From Epiperipatus broadwayi (Eukaryota > Onychophora > Udeonychophora > Euonychophora > Peripatidae), in assembly GCA_028023455.1 (NCBI GenBank), contig JAQFVV010006255.1, positions 5,566,501 through 5,630,500 on the forward strand: a stretch of 64,000 bases of DNA, given 5' to 3'. Position numbers and translations under genes: made by a program. Below the pieces are notes generated by a model that saw only the letters and a list, made by a program, of their open reading frames with translations, made no database searches and had not been told where the DNA came from. Below are positions 11,894-22,011 of the stretch, one piece after another (positions within the stretch are counted from its first letter, which is position 1; the number at the start of each line of letters is the position of its first letter).

Positions 11894-13599
11894 ATGTTAA
11901 AATGGTTTTCACAAATGAAAACACGGAAAAATATAATATGACAAATGTAGATAATAAATATAACATAGTATTGGTTTCTGATGCATACAGGTACCCAAAT
12001 TTACATAAGCCAGCTGTATACTGATTAAATTATCTTTTGGAAAATAATACACACTCAAAATTTTAAACTTAACAAAAAGTTTGTTATTCTGAATAGAGTA
12101 TTAGTAAATTTGTTAGTACTTGATCTAGCAGCTTGCTAGTTGTATTTCATAAATTAACTCATGGATATACATAGAGAAATCTTACATTTTCCTGCTATTG
12201 CACAACTTGTACATTTCTCAGTCCTTAATCCATGCATGCACAATTCTTTATAGTGTTGAACTATAATGCTGCATTTTTATTACTGCATTTTACTTTGTTA
12301 ATTCTTCTTCATTAACTTTTCACTTCAGCATAATGCACTGTTCGTGCACACACATTATGCACTGTACTCTCCTATGTTTCTAGATAATATTGTTTTACAC
12401 AGCCTAATTTGCATAACATTTTTCTTATTGTGAATATTAATTATTTCTAGAGTAAATCTTTAATATCTTTTAATATTGATTTTATGCTTTTAAATAATAA
12501 ATAAAAATATGTTAGCATACTTTCAATTATTTCAAATGTAATCATCATCAACTGTATATAATATTAAAACGAAATATTTACTTATAATGCAATATTTCAC
12601 ATGATATTCAAGTCTGACATATTTCACATTAGTTCCTTATCAGTTTAGTAAATTATTTTTTTATTAATAAATCGTTGTGTCATTAAAGTGATGTATTCTC
12701 TATTGCATATTTTATATATTACATTATAATTTTGTTTTTTATTAATTATGTCTTTAGTATTAATAATTATTTATGTTTGGTCATTCACTATATACATCAT
12801 TGTAATATGCAGAGCAAATACTCTTTTACTATTAGCTTCAGCATAAAAAATATTGAAATCCATTTGTTATTATTTTTGTTAATGTTTCTTAAATATCTGT
12901 TAAACGTGTTAGAAATATTTCTAATGCAAGAAATATATTCTATTGTTATTAACTGGAAATAATGTTAATAAGTTAAGATAGTGATTGCGTTAGAAATTGA
13001 AAAGTTGGGAAAAAATTCAAATGTTAACAATAATAATATCAAATGGATTTTACGATTTAATAAAAAAGGCAATAATAGAAAGATGTAGAGATAATTTATT
13101 TTGAATATAGTAGCATCAAATGTTAACTAGTTAGTCATACTAAAGATATTAATGAATAATAAAATATATAAAATTAATTGTGAGTCTGGAATACCAGGTA
13201 ACGGAGGAACTTTGGTATATATCATGATAAGATAAAGATTTTATATGAAGAGAGAAATAATAAAGAAAAAATGACACTTTTATTAATAAAAAAATAATAA
13301 TTTGATTAATTGACAAAGAACTATGACAAAAATATAGAGATTTGGGGAAATCATATGAAATATTGCCTTAGGAATAAATACTTATTTTAATATTATATAC
13401 ATCTGAAAATTATTGCAAGTAAAGTAATTTAAAGCATGCTTCTATAGTTTTTGTTATTTATACTGTGTGTATATATATATAAGATATAAAAAGAGCAGCT
13501 CTGTTCTAGCACCATTTATAATATGCCCGAGTAATCAGTGTTTATATAAAAAAATGCTAATGGATTTTTTCCTTGGTAATTCATAAGAAGTTTGAGCAA

Positions 13600-13862
13600 C
13601 AGAATTGATCCTGAAATGTCCCAATCACAAGTTAGAAGCTCTATCAATGGCGCTAAAACATGCAGGTCTTTATCATATAGTAATCCCCCATATCAGTAAC
13701 AGGTTTTTATCTTTATTATTGAGAACTTGGAATTCAGAGCTGGAAATAATGGCATCTGGCAATCACTTTTAACCTCTTGTTTACTACCAAGTTAAAAACC
13801 TGAAATTTAAAACCCACTAGGGTTTGAACCCAAACCAACCTGTTTGTATAGCTACATAGTCT
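13600..13862 (-). mobile_element. SINE-like repeat with a good B box
   Basis: On the - strand a tRNA-like head with 'TAGCTATACAAACAGG' near the A-box position and a perfect B box GGTTCAAACCC (13811-13825 region) is followed by a more complex body with an internal 'tgattgccagatgcc' and 'tgggggattac'. No second copy was noticed in the window, so the boundaries are approximate. Confidence 0.45.
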
Positions 13863-15470
13863 GATTTTAAGTTAGTAACTAATATATGTATTAAAAAGAT
13901 AAATAATCAATAAATAGCCATTGGTAAATGCAACTTTTTAATAAATATTTAATGGAATAGTTCTTTTTAATGTTCTTGCATTTCTTAATAATCTTTTTAT
14001 ATATATGTTCTATTATTTCTGTACATCATTCCGTCGGCAAAAAAATTCAGAATCCTGGATGTTATGAATTTATCAAAAAAAAAATGCTTTGCTATTTATA
14101 AAAGTTTTAATAAATTCTCAAAAAATTGAAATCCATTGGAGTAAGTTCAAATGTATATTATAGAAGGAGTAAAATTCCATTAATTAAAATTTTTTTTGGT
14201 GTTTATTTAATTTAATTGGAGCAAATCATTTTCATGTGCTAATCTTAGTTAATTTTTAATTTCTGAATTTTTTTTTGTAACTAAACTTTTGAATTAACAA
14301 GTTTGATTACATTTCGTGGACCACAATATTTTAAGGCAAACATAAAGTGAAAATTTCTCAAAATACAACTTACTTTTTAAAACCAAAAAAGGAAATTGAC
14401 TCTTTGCAGATAGATCAATTTCAGCTTAGTATATTTTTGTGTCATTTTTTATCTTTATTTTTTAAGAGATTTATACATTTTTTTCAGTTCCCATGGAATC
14501 CAAATGTCATTCCAAGTTTAACAAACTTTTTACTACTATTGTGTGATAAGTATCTGATCGTGAAATCGTGTTTTTTATAGTCTATTCATCTATGAGAATT
14601 AGATATTCAGTTCATTTTTTTTTTCAATGCCAGAAAATGTTTTATGTCATAATTTATGTTTAAGTGAATTCTTTTCCAAAGAAAATAATTGAAAAGGTAC
14701 TGACATGCTCTTTTAGTGTTAAAATGTTCACCACTTAAATTTTTTTATTTATATTCTTAAGGGCATATGTATTTTTTATAATACATTATTGAATTGCCAT
14801 ATCTAAAATAAAAATTAGCATAAATATTAATGATTAATAATGGGAGACAAGTATTAATAATAAAAATATAAGTTTCATAGAATTTATTCAGTAATTTAAC
14901 TTAATGTATCTATCTGTAACTAAGGATAAATCCACATGTCAATTTGTTTCTACATTCCAAAATCTGGATAATGGAAGACATAAGATTACAGAGGTCATCA
15001 AGATATTAAACATGTTACAAACAATGAAGAAATATCAAGATTTTATATAACAAAATATAAACTTGATAATAATTTTCTTTTCACCAAGTTCACAAATCAC
15101 AATCAGTGAAAAATTATCTAAATATAGGGATTTTTGGTTAGCTCAGATTTTTTAATTTGTTCTTTTGGCAGTATAAAAAGCATTATGTTATTAAAACTCT
15201 AGATTCCTTCTTATCCTGCTGAAACAGTTCATTTTTATCACAATATTTGGATAATGCTTTTTTTTTGTCTGTTTTTTTCTTATCCTTCCATATTTTTTTT
15301 ATATTCTTCATAGAACTTTCTATGTGGGTTTCCTTTCAGTCTAATATTTTTTATCTACTATCATCTTTTGAAACATTTCTTCCTTATTCTACATTTCATT
15401 TTTTATATCTTCTTTGCTGTTTTTCATAATAGCTAAGAAGGCTACTGAACATTATTTCTTCATCTGAATT

Positions 15471-16146
15471 CCTCATTATTATCTTTATATTTCAGTTCAC
15501 TTAAGTATAATATTGAGATTCAAACTTAATGTTATAAAATTGTGAAATACATTATTTTTTACATAAAATTTATTATTGAGCTGAAGTGTTATTATTTCTC
15601 CCAAATCACTATCTATGTACAATATTAAATTCATTTATGTTTAATGTCTTTTATTATTACTTAATTTGATGGAATTTATTACTATTACTTCCCTTATAAT
15701 GTGATGCTTTTTTGTTTAAACTTGAAATATTTTGACCTCCATATATCCTGATTGTTGGCGTAGTATAAGAGTATGTATCTTTTTTTTAGTTTCCACTTTG
15801 CATATAATCCTCATTATTATCTTTATATTTCAGTTCACTTAAGTATAATATTGAGATTCAAACTTAATGTTATAAAATTGTGAAATACATTATTTTTTAC
15901 ATAAAATTTATTATTGAGCTGAAGTGTTATTATTTCTCCCAAATCACTATCTATGTACAATATTAAATTCATTTATGTTTAATGTCTTTTATTATTACTT
16001 AATTTGATGGAATTTATTACTATTACTTCCCTTATAATGTGATGCTTTTTTGTTTAAACTTGAAATATTTTGACCTCCATATATCCTGATTGTTGGCGTA
16101 GTATAAGAGTATGTATCTTTTTTTTAGTTTCCACTTTGCATATAAT
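15471..16146. repeat. Perfect-looking tandem duplication, 2 x 338 bp
   Basis: The unit 15471-15808 (from 'cctcattattatctttatat' to 'ccactttgcatataat') is repeated immediately at 15809-16146, with no difference that I can see. Copy b of the same repeat (28610-28950) has only one unit, so the duplication arose after R1 spread and is recent. A false duplication in the assembly is the alternative. Confidence 0.85.
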
Positions 16147-16732
16147 CTAAATGGTTATCAATCTCCATTTTGTCTATCAAAATATATAATTGTTCATTAG
16201 CAGTAACCATACCTACATGTTTGAAAGCCAAAATATGTAATGATCTAAGAATATGAAATTCTCTGTTTTGATGATGCAGTTTATGTAAACACAAAATGTA
16301 GTTAGTATTATGAAAAGTTATCCCAGCATATTGATGATCTTTTGACTGTTGTAATTGGTGCATTTATTTCTTAAATAATTATCTTAAGAAAAATATGATT
16401 TTGCTTAATTTTATTTAGATGCCATAGAATGCTAATTCTAATGTATCTATGAGCAAGCATAAAATGAGGGCAGGCTAAAGAAATACTTAAATTGTTATAT
16501 AATGAAATATGAATTTAATAATCTCTAATAATAATAAATAAAATAATGATTTTTATTTACAAAGTTATTAAATGGAACAATTACGTAATTAGTATATTAC
16601 TAGGCATTTAAGCAACTTTTATTAGTTTATTTAACTTAGATGTAAAATATTATATAATAATCAAATACTGAAATTTGGCAATACAAGAATCTCAGACCAG
16701 TTATATCAAGACTCAATCGCATTAGTCACAAA

Positions 16733-16893
16733 TCAAAACACTTAAATCTTATTGTATTAAGTAGAATCATTTACTAAATTTCAAAGTATGAAAGATGAAA
16801 CACGACTATGATGGATTTAACATTTTAAAATAAATTGCAATAAAAACTTTTTTTAAAGATTGTTATAATTTTCTATTGATATGATTATCCCTT
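16733..16893. repeat. 161-bp direct repeat flanking the Gypsy element, left copy
   Basis: Runs from 'tcaaaacacttaaatc' to 'gatatgattatccctt' and abuts the 5' LTR. The identical 161 bp recur at 21327-21487 directly after the 3' LTR. R1 copy b has this sequence once, so the flanking host DNA has been duplicated around the element. Normal Ty3/Gypsy target duplications are 4-6 bp. Confidence 0.85.
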
Positions 16894-16909
16894 TGTAATG
16901 TATTCGTGG

Positions 16910-16917
16910 TGACGTCA
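16910..16917 (+). promoter_or_regulatory. CRE palindrome TGACGTCA in the LTR
   Basis: A perfect TGACGTCA, the consensus site for CREB/ATF bZIP factors, in the U3 part of the 5' LTR. The same site is at 21138-21145 in the 3' LTR. Its use as an enhancer is inferred. Confidence 0.5.
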
Positions 16918-17045
16918 CAGTTACTGCGGGATGCATATTATCGGGACTGCGGGACTACAGCAGGAAGCCATGTTAGGGCGGTGATCATGCTTCCCGAGTA
17001 TTAGTAAGCGTTATGTATAGAATATTATTTTACGTATAGAATAGC

Positions 17046-17051
17046 AATAAA
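17046..17051 (+). promoter_or_regulatory. Poly(A) signal of the LTR
   Basis: AATAAA 50 bp before the LTR end. The 3' LTR equivalent at 21274-21279 would serve the element's transcript. Confidence 0.5.
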
Positions 17052-17106
17052 AGATTAACTAGTAAAGTGTTGTTGTGTTTTGCTTGTATTTGTGATACAC
17101 AACACT

Positions 17107-17121
17107 TGGCGACGAGGATGG
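17107..17121 (+). other. Likely primer-binding site of the Gypsy element
   Basis: TGGCGACGAGGATGG lies five bases after the LTR end. It starts with TGG, as expected for pairing with a tRNA CCA end. I cannot identify the tRNA. Confidence 0.5.
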
Positions 17122-17231
17122 GATGCCGCTAGCTGCATTGTTTTTTTTTTCCTTTACCTTGGGATTACGGCAAGAAACGACAGAAATACTTTTCTTCGCG
17201 AAGACGTTCAACAAGGCGTTAATGCTCAAGG

Positions 17232-17945
17232 ATGGCAACTGTCGGGAAGTTATCAGCATTCGACGTCGAGCTCCCACAACTATGGGATACGTATGCATCG
17301 CAAGTCGAATTTTATTGTCTGGCGAATGATATTACGAGTGAAGACAAGAAACGAGCTACTTTGTTGGCAGCCTGCGGACTACAAACGCTATCGATATTGC
17401 GGTCTTTGATAGCCCCAGCTCAGCCGTTAGAAAGGTCATATGACGAGCTCACCGCTGTGTTAAAACAATACTTTAATCCAAGGCCCTCTATAATCTATCA
17501 GCGCTACCAGTTTTGCCGTCGTGAACAAAAAGAAGGAGAGACTGTTAGTGTTTTTCTCGCGGGACTGAGACGTCTCGCGGAAGGATGTAATTTTGGCACG
17601 ACACTCGTCGAGCGCCTCCGTGATCAGTTTGTTTGTGGACTGAGAGATGAAAGTGTACAGCGCCGACTGCTCACCGAAGAAACATTAACCCTAGATGCCG
17701 CAGTGCAGAGGAGTTTAGCAGCCGAGGCAGCGGGGGACCAGGTGCGGGAGATGCATGCTTCTGGATTGTCATCATCAGTGGATCTAATACAACACCGCCG
17801 GCAGTTTCCTACCAAATACAAAACGGATTTACAAAAACATATAATGCCGACTGTGCCATGTTGCGGCTGCGGTGGTACACATGTTCGTACAGAATGCCCT
17901 TTTCGCCGAGCAAATGCCATTTTTGCCGAAAGACAGGTCACATAA
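17232..17945 (+). CDS. gag: Gag-like structural protein of the Gypsy element
   Basis: A frame of 237 codons starting ATGGCAACTGTCGG, 130 bp after the LTR. The middle (about residues 20-150) has the helical retrotransposon-gag layout: WDTYASQVEFYCLAND, then a block with YFNPRPSIIYQRYQF and VSVFLAGLRRLAEGCNFG, then the RLRDQFVCGLRDESVQRRLL signature of Gypsy gags. Near the C terminus is a zinc knuckle with C210, C213, H217 and C222, a CX2CX3HX4C spacing one residue shorter than the usual CX2CX4HX4C. The frame ends inside the region overlapping pol. The residues of a second CCHC knuckle (17915-17955) are encoded there but in other frames, so gag and pol are out of register at this point. It would package the element's RNA in a virus-like particle. 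Confidence 0.88.
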   Translation: MATVGKLSAFDVELPQLWDTYASQVEFYCLANDITSEDKKRATLLAACGLQTLSILRSLIAPAQPLERSYDELTAVLKQYFNPRPSIIYQRYQFCRREQKEGETVSVFLAGLRRLAEGCNFGTTLVERLRDQFVCGLRDESVQRRLLTEETLTLDAAVQRSLAAEAAGDQVREMHASGLSSSVDLIQHRRQFPTKYKTDLQKHIMPTVPCCGCGGTHVRTECPFRRANAIFAERQVT

Positions 17946-20900
17946 AAGGGTATGTAAGGCCCGACAACAGGACACTCAGACATCATCCACCCAGTGCATG
18001 GCAGTGAAAGAGGAACTGGATACTGATGGGGCATTGGACCTAATATACAAGCTCCATAGTGACAGCAAAAACCTCACAACTACAGCAAGAGTGCTTATTA
18101 ACAATACTAAATGCTGCATGGAAGTAGATTCCGGATCGGAATATTCAATTGTATCTCGGGGGGTTTTTCAAGACTTGTGCAAAGGAAAACTGCCAGTGTT
18201 GGAACCTGTGCAAGCAACACTGCGGGATTTTCAGCAAAAACGGATCACCTTTATGGGACAGTGCTTTGTCAGCGTCAAATACGGGAAGTATTCAGCTTGT
18301 TTGCGCCTGTTAATTGCGGAAAGAGCATGTACAAATCTACTTGGCCGTGAATGGTTTGCCCCTTTGGGAATATTTTTATCGGGGGTGCATTCAGTTCGAC
18401 ATTCACCAATGCAAGATATCATTGATGCTTTTCCCCAGGTTTTCAGCACTACCCTTGGAAGATATCGAGGATCGCCAGTGTCTTTACCGATAGACCCAAA
18501 AATACCACCTATTCGCCTCCGAGCCCGACCATTGCCATTGGCTATGAAACCAAAGGTTGACGTAGCGCTAGACACCTTATTAAAGGACGGAATTATTGAG
18601 CCAGTTTGCGACCCGGTATGGGCAACACCAGTGGTGCCTATCATCAAAGCGTCAGGAGAGGTCCGCCTTTGCGGTGATTATAAGGTGACCGTAAATCAAG
18701 CATTGAGAGATCACCCATATCCAATACCAGCAGTACACCATTTTCTCGCATCGTTTCCTAGGAGCTCAGTGTTTGCAAAAATAGACTTAGCTCGAGCATA
18801 CCTACAACTGCCGGTAGATGAGGCATCGGCGGATGCACAGACCATTATCACTCATCGGGGAGCTTTCCGGGTAAAGAGATTGCAGTACGGCATTAGCGTG
18901 GCCCCAGGAATATTTCAGGGAATGGTGGACAACATACTAGGAGGTATTCAGGGAGTGTTCCCATACTTCGATGATGTACTGATATGTGCAACATCTGCTA
19001 CGGACCTAACCACCAAATTAAGAACAGTCTGCAGCAAATTGGCTGCCTGTGGGCTGAGTGTAAATAAAGACAAATGTGTCCTCGGAGTGTCGTCAATAGA
19101 TTTTTTAGGATACACCCTGGATGCGGAGGGCCTGCACCCAGCGGCCGACAAAGTGGCTGCTATTAGGAGAGCACCGACACCAACAGATAAGAAGAAGCTA
19201 CAGGCATTCTTGGGGTTGCTCAACTTCTACAGTAACTTTTTGCCACACCGAGCTACGACAGCCGAACCACTACATAAATTGCTTAAGGCGGATACAGTAT
19301 GGTCATGGACCAAAGAACACGAGAGAGCGTTCACACAACTGAAGGAGGCCCTGACGTCCGATGATGTGCTGGTGCCTTTCGATCCCCGCCAACAAGTGGT
19401 GGTAACCTGCGACGCTTCACCATATGGAGTGGGAGCAGTACTTAGCCTGAAGTATGCAGATGGCCGATGTTCACCAGTTGCTTTTGCATCAAGAACACTC
19501 ACCAAGCCTGAAAGAAATTACGCTCAGATAGACCGGGAAGCACTTGCTATTATATTCGGGGTGAAACATTTCCACCATTTCGTATATGGAATACCGTTCG
19601 AGATAGTGACTGACCACAAGCCACTGCTGGGAATCTTCACGTCGGACCGGCCGACCCCATTCATTCTATCACCCCGAATGCAAAGGTGGGCATGCCTCTT
19701 GACGGCTTACAACTTCAGACTGCAGTATGCACCAGGGAGGAGCATAGGGAACGCAGATGCACTGAGTAGGTGGCCATCCCCTGCGGTTCAGCAGAGTGAG
19801 GAGAAGCTGCGAGCAGTATTATTCCTTGAGGACTTGGAGAACCCACCAGTTTCCGCAGAACAGATCGAGAAAGAAACTAAAGCAGACCCTGTGCTATCTA
19901 GAGTAAAGGAGTGCATCCTGACAGCATGGCCAACACACATTCAACAAGATCTTCGATCTTATCAGTCGCGAAAAAATGAGTTGTCAACACACCGAGGATG
20001 TTTGCTATGGGGGGCACGGGTGGTCATACCGACATCTCTTAGACCCATAGTTCTTCGTGAGCTGCACCTGGGACACATGGGAATTGTGAGAACAAAAGCA
20101 CTTGCACGCTCATACGTCTGGTGGCCTGGAATGGACCAGGACATAGAACAACTAATAGCTAAATGTAACAACTGTCAAGAGATACGACACCAGCAACCAC
20201 GTGCACCAACACATCACTGGGAGATTCCAGCTTTGCCATGGTCACGAATACATGTGGATTACGCTGGACCTATCCAAGGGAAAATGATTTTAGTTGTCGT
20301 GGATGCACACTCGAAGTGGATCGACGTCCGGGAAATGCCATCGACAACGACTGGAGCTACCATCTCAGCACTTAGAGAACTCTTCGCAACACACGGTCTT
20401 CCCGAATGCATTGTCTCAGACAACGGCCCTCAGTTCACGGCGATGGAGTTCACGACTTTCCTTCACCGGAATGGCATTCGCCATGCAAGAGTTGCTCCAT
20501 ATCATCCATCAAGCAACGGGTTGGCAGAACGTGCAGTACAATCTGTTAAGGAGGGATTACAACGTCTACGAAACGGGACCTGGAGTCAGCGGCTTGCACG
20601 TTATTTACTAATGCAACACACTACGCCATCAACAGCAACGGGACTTAGCCCGGCCGAGCTACTGTTCAAGCGGCGCATAAGAACATGCCTGGATTTTCTG
20701 CACCCTGACAGGGCACCGCAAATAACTCAGATACCTATACAAAGGGTACGAACATTCCAACCACAGGATACAATTTTGACACGTAGGGCTGGAAGGAACT
20801 CACCATGGATACCTGCAGTTATCCAACATCAGACAGGACCATTGTCATACGAGATTCTAACGGACTCCGGGATTCAAAAAAGACATGTAGACCACTTGCG

Positions 20901-21126
20901 ACCTAGAGCGGTAAATACACACACAGAGGAAACTGCGACAAACCAGGATAGTCAGAATGAGACAGCACTTGGAGAACCCATTCAGGTGGCCGCACCTACC
21001 ACCAGTATACACCGAGAGAGTAAACCACAAACACCTAGTGGTCACCCTCGGCGAGTACGCCACCCCCCTGTACGTCTGTTGGACTATGACACTTCTCAAA
21101 AAAGGGGGGAAAGGGAAGGAGTGTAA
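17872..21126 (+). CDS. pol: Pol polyprotein of the Gypsy element (PR-RT-RH-IN)
   Basis: One uninterrupted frame of 1084 codons, in the +1 frame relative to gag and overlapping it by 74 bp. The first about 30 codons are probably not a true start. Aspartic protease: D86-S87-G88. Reverse transcriptase: about residues 220-410, with KIDLARAYLQLPV and the catalytic YFDD at 365-368. RNase H: about 505-640, with CDAS (D514), DREALAI and TDHKPL (580-585). Integrase: H732, H735, C765 and C768 zinc finger; DDE triad D796, D850 and E886 (35 residues between the last two). A GPY/F-like module follows near 1020. There is no chromodomain and no env. The resemblance is to animal Gypsy proteins annotated as 'K02A2.6-like'. 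All catalytic residues are present, so the enzyme part looks functional. Confidence 0.95.
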   Translation: MVHMFVQNALFAEQMPFLPKDRSHKRVCKARQQDTQTSSTQCMAVKEELDTDGALDLIYKLHSDSKNLTTTARVLINNTKCCMEVDSGSEYSIVSRGVFQDLCKGKLPVLEPVQATLRDFQQKRITFMGQCFVSVKYGKYSACLRLLIAERACTNLLGREWFAPLGIFLSGVHSVRHSPMQDIIDAFPQVFSTTLGRYRGSPVSLPIDPKIPPIRLRARPLPLAMKPKVDVALDTLLKDGIIEPVCDPVWATPVVPIIKASGEVRLCGDYKVTVNQALRDHPYPIPAVHHFLASFPRSSVFAKIDLARAYLQLPVDEASADAQTIITHRGAFRVKRLQYGISVAPGIFQGMVDNILGGIQGVFPYFDDVLICATSATDLTTKLRTVCSKLAACGLSVNKDKCVLGVSSIDFLGYTLDAEGLHPAADKVAAIRRAPTPTDKKKLQAFLGLLNFYSNFLPHRATTAEPLHKLLKADTVWSWTKEHERAFTQLKEALTSDDVLVPFDPRQQVVVTCDASPYGVGAVLSLKYADGRCSPVAFASRTLTKPERNYAQIDREALAIIFGVKHFHHFVYGIPFEIVTDHKPLLGIFTSDRPTPFILSPRMQRWACLLTAYNFRLQYAPGRSIGNADALSRWPSPAVQQSEEKLRAVLFLEDLENPPVSAEQIEKETKADPVLSRVKECILTAWPTHIQQDLRSYQSRKNELSTHRGCLLWGARVVIPTSLRPIVLRELHLGHMGIVRTKALARSYVWWPGMDQDIEQLIAKCNNCQEIRHQQPRAPTHHWEIPALPWSRIHVDYAGPIQGKMILVVVDAHSKWIDVREMPSTTTGATISALRELFATHGLPECIVSDNGPQFTAMEFTTFLHRNGIRHARVAPYHPSSNGLAERAVQSVKEGLQRLRNGTWSQRLARYLLMQHTTPSTATGLSPAELLFKRRIRTCLDFLHPDRAPQITQIPIQRVRTFQPQDTILTRRAGRNSPWIPAVIQHQTGPLSYEILTDSGIQKRHVDHLRPRAVNTHTEETATNQDSQNETALGEPIQVAAPTTSIHRESKPQTPSGHPRRVRHPPVRLLDYDTSQKRGEREGV
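21098..21121 (+). other. Polypurine tract
   Basis: A 24-base all-purine run (AAAAAAGGGGGGAAAGGGAA and four more) ends directly at the 3' LTR start TGTAATG. It is the expected second-strand primer of an LTR element. Confidence 0.85.
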
Positions 21127-21329
21127 TGTATTCGTGGTGACGTCACAGTTACTGCGGGATGCATATTATCGGGACTGCGGGACTACAGCAGGAAGCCATG
21201 TTAGGACGGTGATCATGCTTCCCGAGTATTAGTAAGCGTTATGTATAGAATATTATTTTACGTATAGAATAGCAATAAAAGATTAACTAGTAAAGTGTTG
21301 TTGTGTTTTGCTTGTATTTGTGATACTCA
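21122..21329 (+). repeat. 3' LTR of the Gypsy element
   Basis: 208 bp, TGTAATG to TACTCA, differing from the 5' LTR at two positions. The last three bases (TCA) also fit the start of the flanking 161-bp duplication, so the exact edge is ambiguous by up to 3 bp. Confidence 0.93.
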
Positions 21330-21487
21330 AAACACTTAAATCTTATTGTATTAAGTAGAATCATTTACTAAATTTCAAAGTATGAAAGATGAAACACGAC
21401 TATGATGGATTTAACATTTTAAAATAAATTGCAATAAAAACTTTTTTTAAAGATTGTTATAATTTTCTATTGATATGATTATCCCTT
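21327..21487. repeat. 161-bp direct repeat flanking the Gypsy element, right copy
   Basis: Identical to 16733-16893 as far as I can compare. Immediately afterwards (21488 onwards, 'agaatcataagaaaac') the sequence continues as in R1 copy b at about 30238, so this copy is the original continuation. Confidence 0.85.
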
Positions 21488-21740
21488 AGAATCATAAGAA
21501 AACATATTTTCATCTTAACTAAGAAATCATTTGATTTATAATCATTAAAGCTACAATAGTAATCATGTATGCATTTTCCAATGATTATAAATATTTGTTA
21601 ATGAACAAATTTTGATAATGTAAAGAAGGTAATTTGGATTTAATTAAATTTCCTACTTAAACATATAAGAAATAAATAAATAAATAATATCAACTGAACG
21701 ATAAATTTTACTAGAGATTCTTTTCTTCATTTTATTTCTT
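21488..21740. repeat. Dispersed repeat R1, copy a (right part)
   Basis: Continues R1 after the Gypsy insertion. It matches 30238-30492 ('aagaaatcatttgatttata', 'gttaatgaacaaattttgat', 'ttttactagagattctttt'). Confidence 0.75.
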
Positions 21741-21910
21741 AAAGAACAGTCTTTAGTTTCTAAAAGCTTTTTAGTATGAAACTGTTGACCTTTAATAATA
21801 ATAAAAGATTAATTAATGAATCAGTCACTAGAAGGCTTTTTTATAGATAGACAACTTCCATATTTCTCCATTCTTTTTTATTTCATATAAAGACACAAAA
21901 GACAAATAAC

Positions 21911-21955
21911 CCCCAGGATGCATTTCGTGCTAAACCGGTACTCATCAGTTGGGCC
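21911..21955 (-). ncRNA. Hammerhead ribozyme motif, family F3
   Basis: On the - strand: GGCCCAA, core CUGAUGA, a 15-nt stem II region starting GUACC and ending GCAC (outer G-C and U-A pairs, then imperfect), core GAAA, palindromic stem III AUGCAU, cleavage C, then CUGGGGG. Stem I pairs CCCA with UGGG after one A.C mismatch next to the core. Both conserved core boxes are intact. It differs in sequence from families F1 and F2, so it is a separate lineage. No inverted partner was found. Confidence 0.5.
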
Positions 21956-22011
21956 AGGTCAACATCTCTAATTTTAATACCTTTATGGCTTTGAGCAACA
22001 TCTTTTTTTAT

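Larger units (their letters stand above)
14740..16893. repeat. Dispersed repeat R1, copy a (left part)
   Basis: Closely similar, in the same order and orientation, to 28205-30492 (copy b); its first 330 bp also match 22012-22715 (copy c). Copy a is cut by the Gypsy element at 16894 and resumes at 21488-21740. It is AT-rich and has no convincing protein, only short frames such as the one on the - strand at 16124-16363. The class is unknown. It could be the non-coding body of a large DNA transposon or a segmental repeat. Confidence 0.7.
16894..17101 (+). repeat. 5' LTR of the Gypsy element
   Basis: Begins TGTAATG and ends TACACA (TG...CA). It matches the 3' LTR (21122-21329) over 208 bp with two differences: G/A near position 84 of the LTR (GGGCGG versus GGACGG) and A/T in the last four bases. 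It carries a consensus CRE palindrome at 16910, an AATAAA at 17046 and AT-rich TATA-like sequence around 17014-17035. Confidence 0.93.
16894..21329 (+). mobile_element. Ty3/Gypsy LTR retrotransposon, nearly intact
   Basis: A 4.4-kb element in the same orientation as the host gene: 208-bp LTR (16894-17101), primer-binding region, gag (17232-17945), pol (17872-21126) in order protease, reverse transcriptase, RNase H, integrase, polypurine tract (21098-21121) and 208-bp LTR (21122-21329). Integrase downstream of RNase H places it in Ty3/Gypsy rather than Copia. There is no env. The LTRs differ at two positions that I can see, so insertion is recent. Its GC content and codon use stand out sharply against the AT-rich surroundings. 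It is inserted in repeat R1 copy a and bounded by a 161-bp host duplication. Confidence 0.95.

Noticed and set aside
17080-18034. Overlapping frames on both strands around gag
   Set aside because: They are shadows of the GC-richer Gypsy coding sequence, as are the other short frames between 18100 and 21250.
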